NCBI RefSeq assembly: GCF_022531965.1
Contig: NZ_CP092831.1
Span: 2,260,001-2,324,000, forward strand
Source: Paenibacillus peoriae
GTDB lineage: Bacteria; Bacillota; Bacilli; Paenibacillales; Paenibacillaceae
Direction: 5' to 3'
DNA length: 64,000 nt
This document shows, piece after piece, positions 63,946 through 64,000 of this stretch. How positions within the stretch are numbered: position 1 is the stretch's first letter; each line of letters opens with the position of its first letter. Both the position numbers and the translations under genes were made by a program. The notes below the pieces were generated by a model. The model saw nothing but the letters and a program-made list of their open reading frames with translations, made no database searches and had not been told where the DNA came from.

Positions 63946-64000
63946 ATGAGTAACGATACACTCATCCAGCTGCTGGTGCTCATGGTGACGATCATCGGTC
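63946..64000 (+). CDS. Start of a gene cut by the window end
   Basis: ATG 63946 follows GGATGGAGGCG at good spacing. The 18 visible codons (MSNDTLIQLLVLMVTIIG) begin a membrane segment. Product unknown. Confidence 0.55.
   Translation, partial: MSNDTLIQLLVLMVTIIG

Overview
The window reads as chromosomal DNA of a spore-forming, low-to-mid GC Firmicute, most likely Paenibacillus of the polymyxa group. Pointers are a T-box in front of an arginyl-tRNA synthetase gene, SLH and copper-amine-oxidase 'stalk' domain proteins, a Spo0E-like peptide, YteA- and DivIVA-family proteins, a replication-terminator (RTP) homologue, and a receptor/peptide pair of the AloR-Alo kind known from P. polymyxa. No rRNA, tRNA or CRISPR array was seen.

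Layout. 0-14.9 kb: housekeeping and stress genes. These are the tail of a Cys-rich copper-binding protein, a T-box-controlled but frameshifted argS, an SLH protein, a heterodimeric ABC exporter (bmrCD/yheIH type, minus strand) with its own leader peptide and attenuator, a HesB-like protein, ypdA with a DUF441 protein, an ArsR-DUF2087 regulator, an rsgA homologue behind a leader ORF and twin terminators, an L,D-transpeptidase and a lipoprotein. 15-26 kb: a compact type VII (ESX/Yuk) secretion locus. It holds a YukD-like ubiquitin fold, an EssC/EccC ATPase without FHA domains, an unrecognised EspG-sized protein, two WXG100-like proteins, a membrane protein kinase, a vWA protein and a PP2C phosphatase. 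The last three form a kinase/vWA/PP2C set like the TerY-P triad.

26-46 kb: accessory region. It holds two SDR dehydrogenases, broken genes (MerR regulator, hydroxyisobutyrate dehydrogenase, AraC regulator, secreted protein), terminal-repeat remnants of a mobile element, an ECF sigma/anti-sigma pair and six genes for secreted stalk-domain paralogues. Two of the paralogues lie in a tandem duplication whose 330-base non-coding leader folds into hairpins with compensated changes. The region ends with the AloR-Alo-like pair and a Spo0E-like gene.

46-64 kb: core genes again. These are gluQ, hrpB, a general-stress protein with a sigma-B-like promoter, an acyltransferase, an rtp homologue, a Gfo/Idh/MocA oxidoreductase, yteA-, divIVA- and rrf2-type genes, a phosphodiesterase, a ferredoxin-like protein, a nitroreductase, a thioredoxin-reductase-like protein, an HxlR regulator, zwf and gnd (oxidative pentose phosphate pathway) and a YedK/HMCES protein.

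The most notable systems are the type VII locus with a built-in phosphorylation triad, two probable leader-peptide attenuators, the structured duplicated leader of the stalk-domain genes, and the RTP and AloR-Alo homologues.
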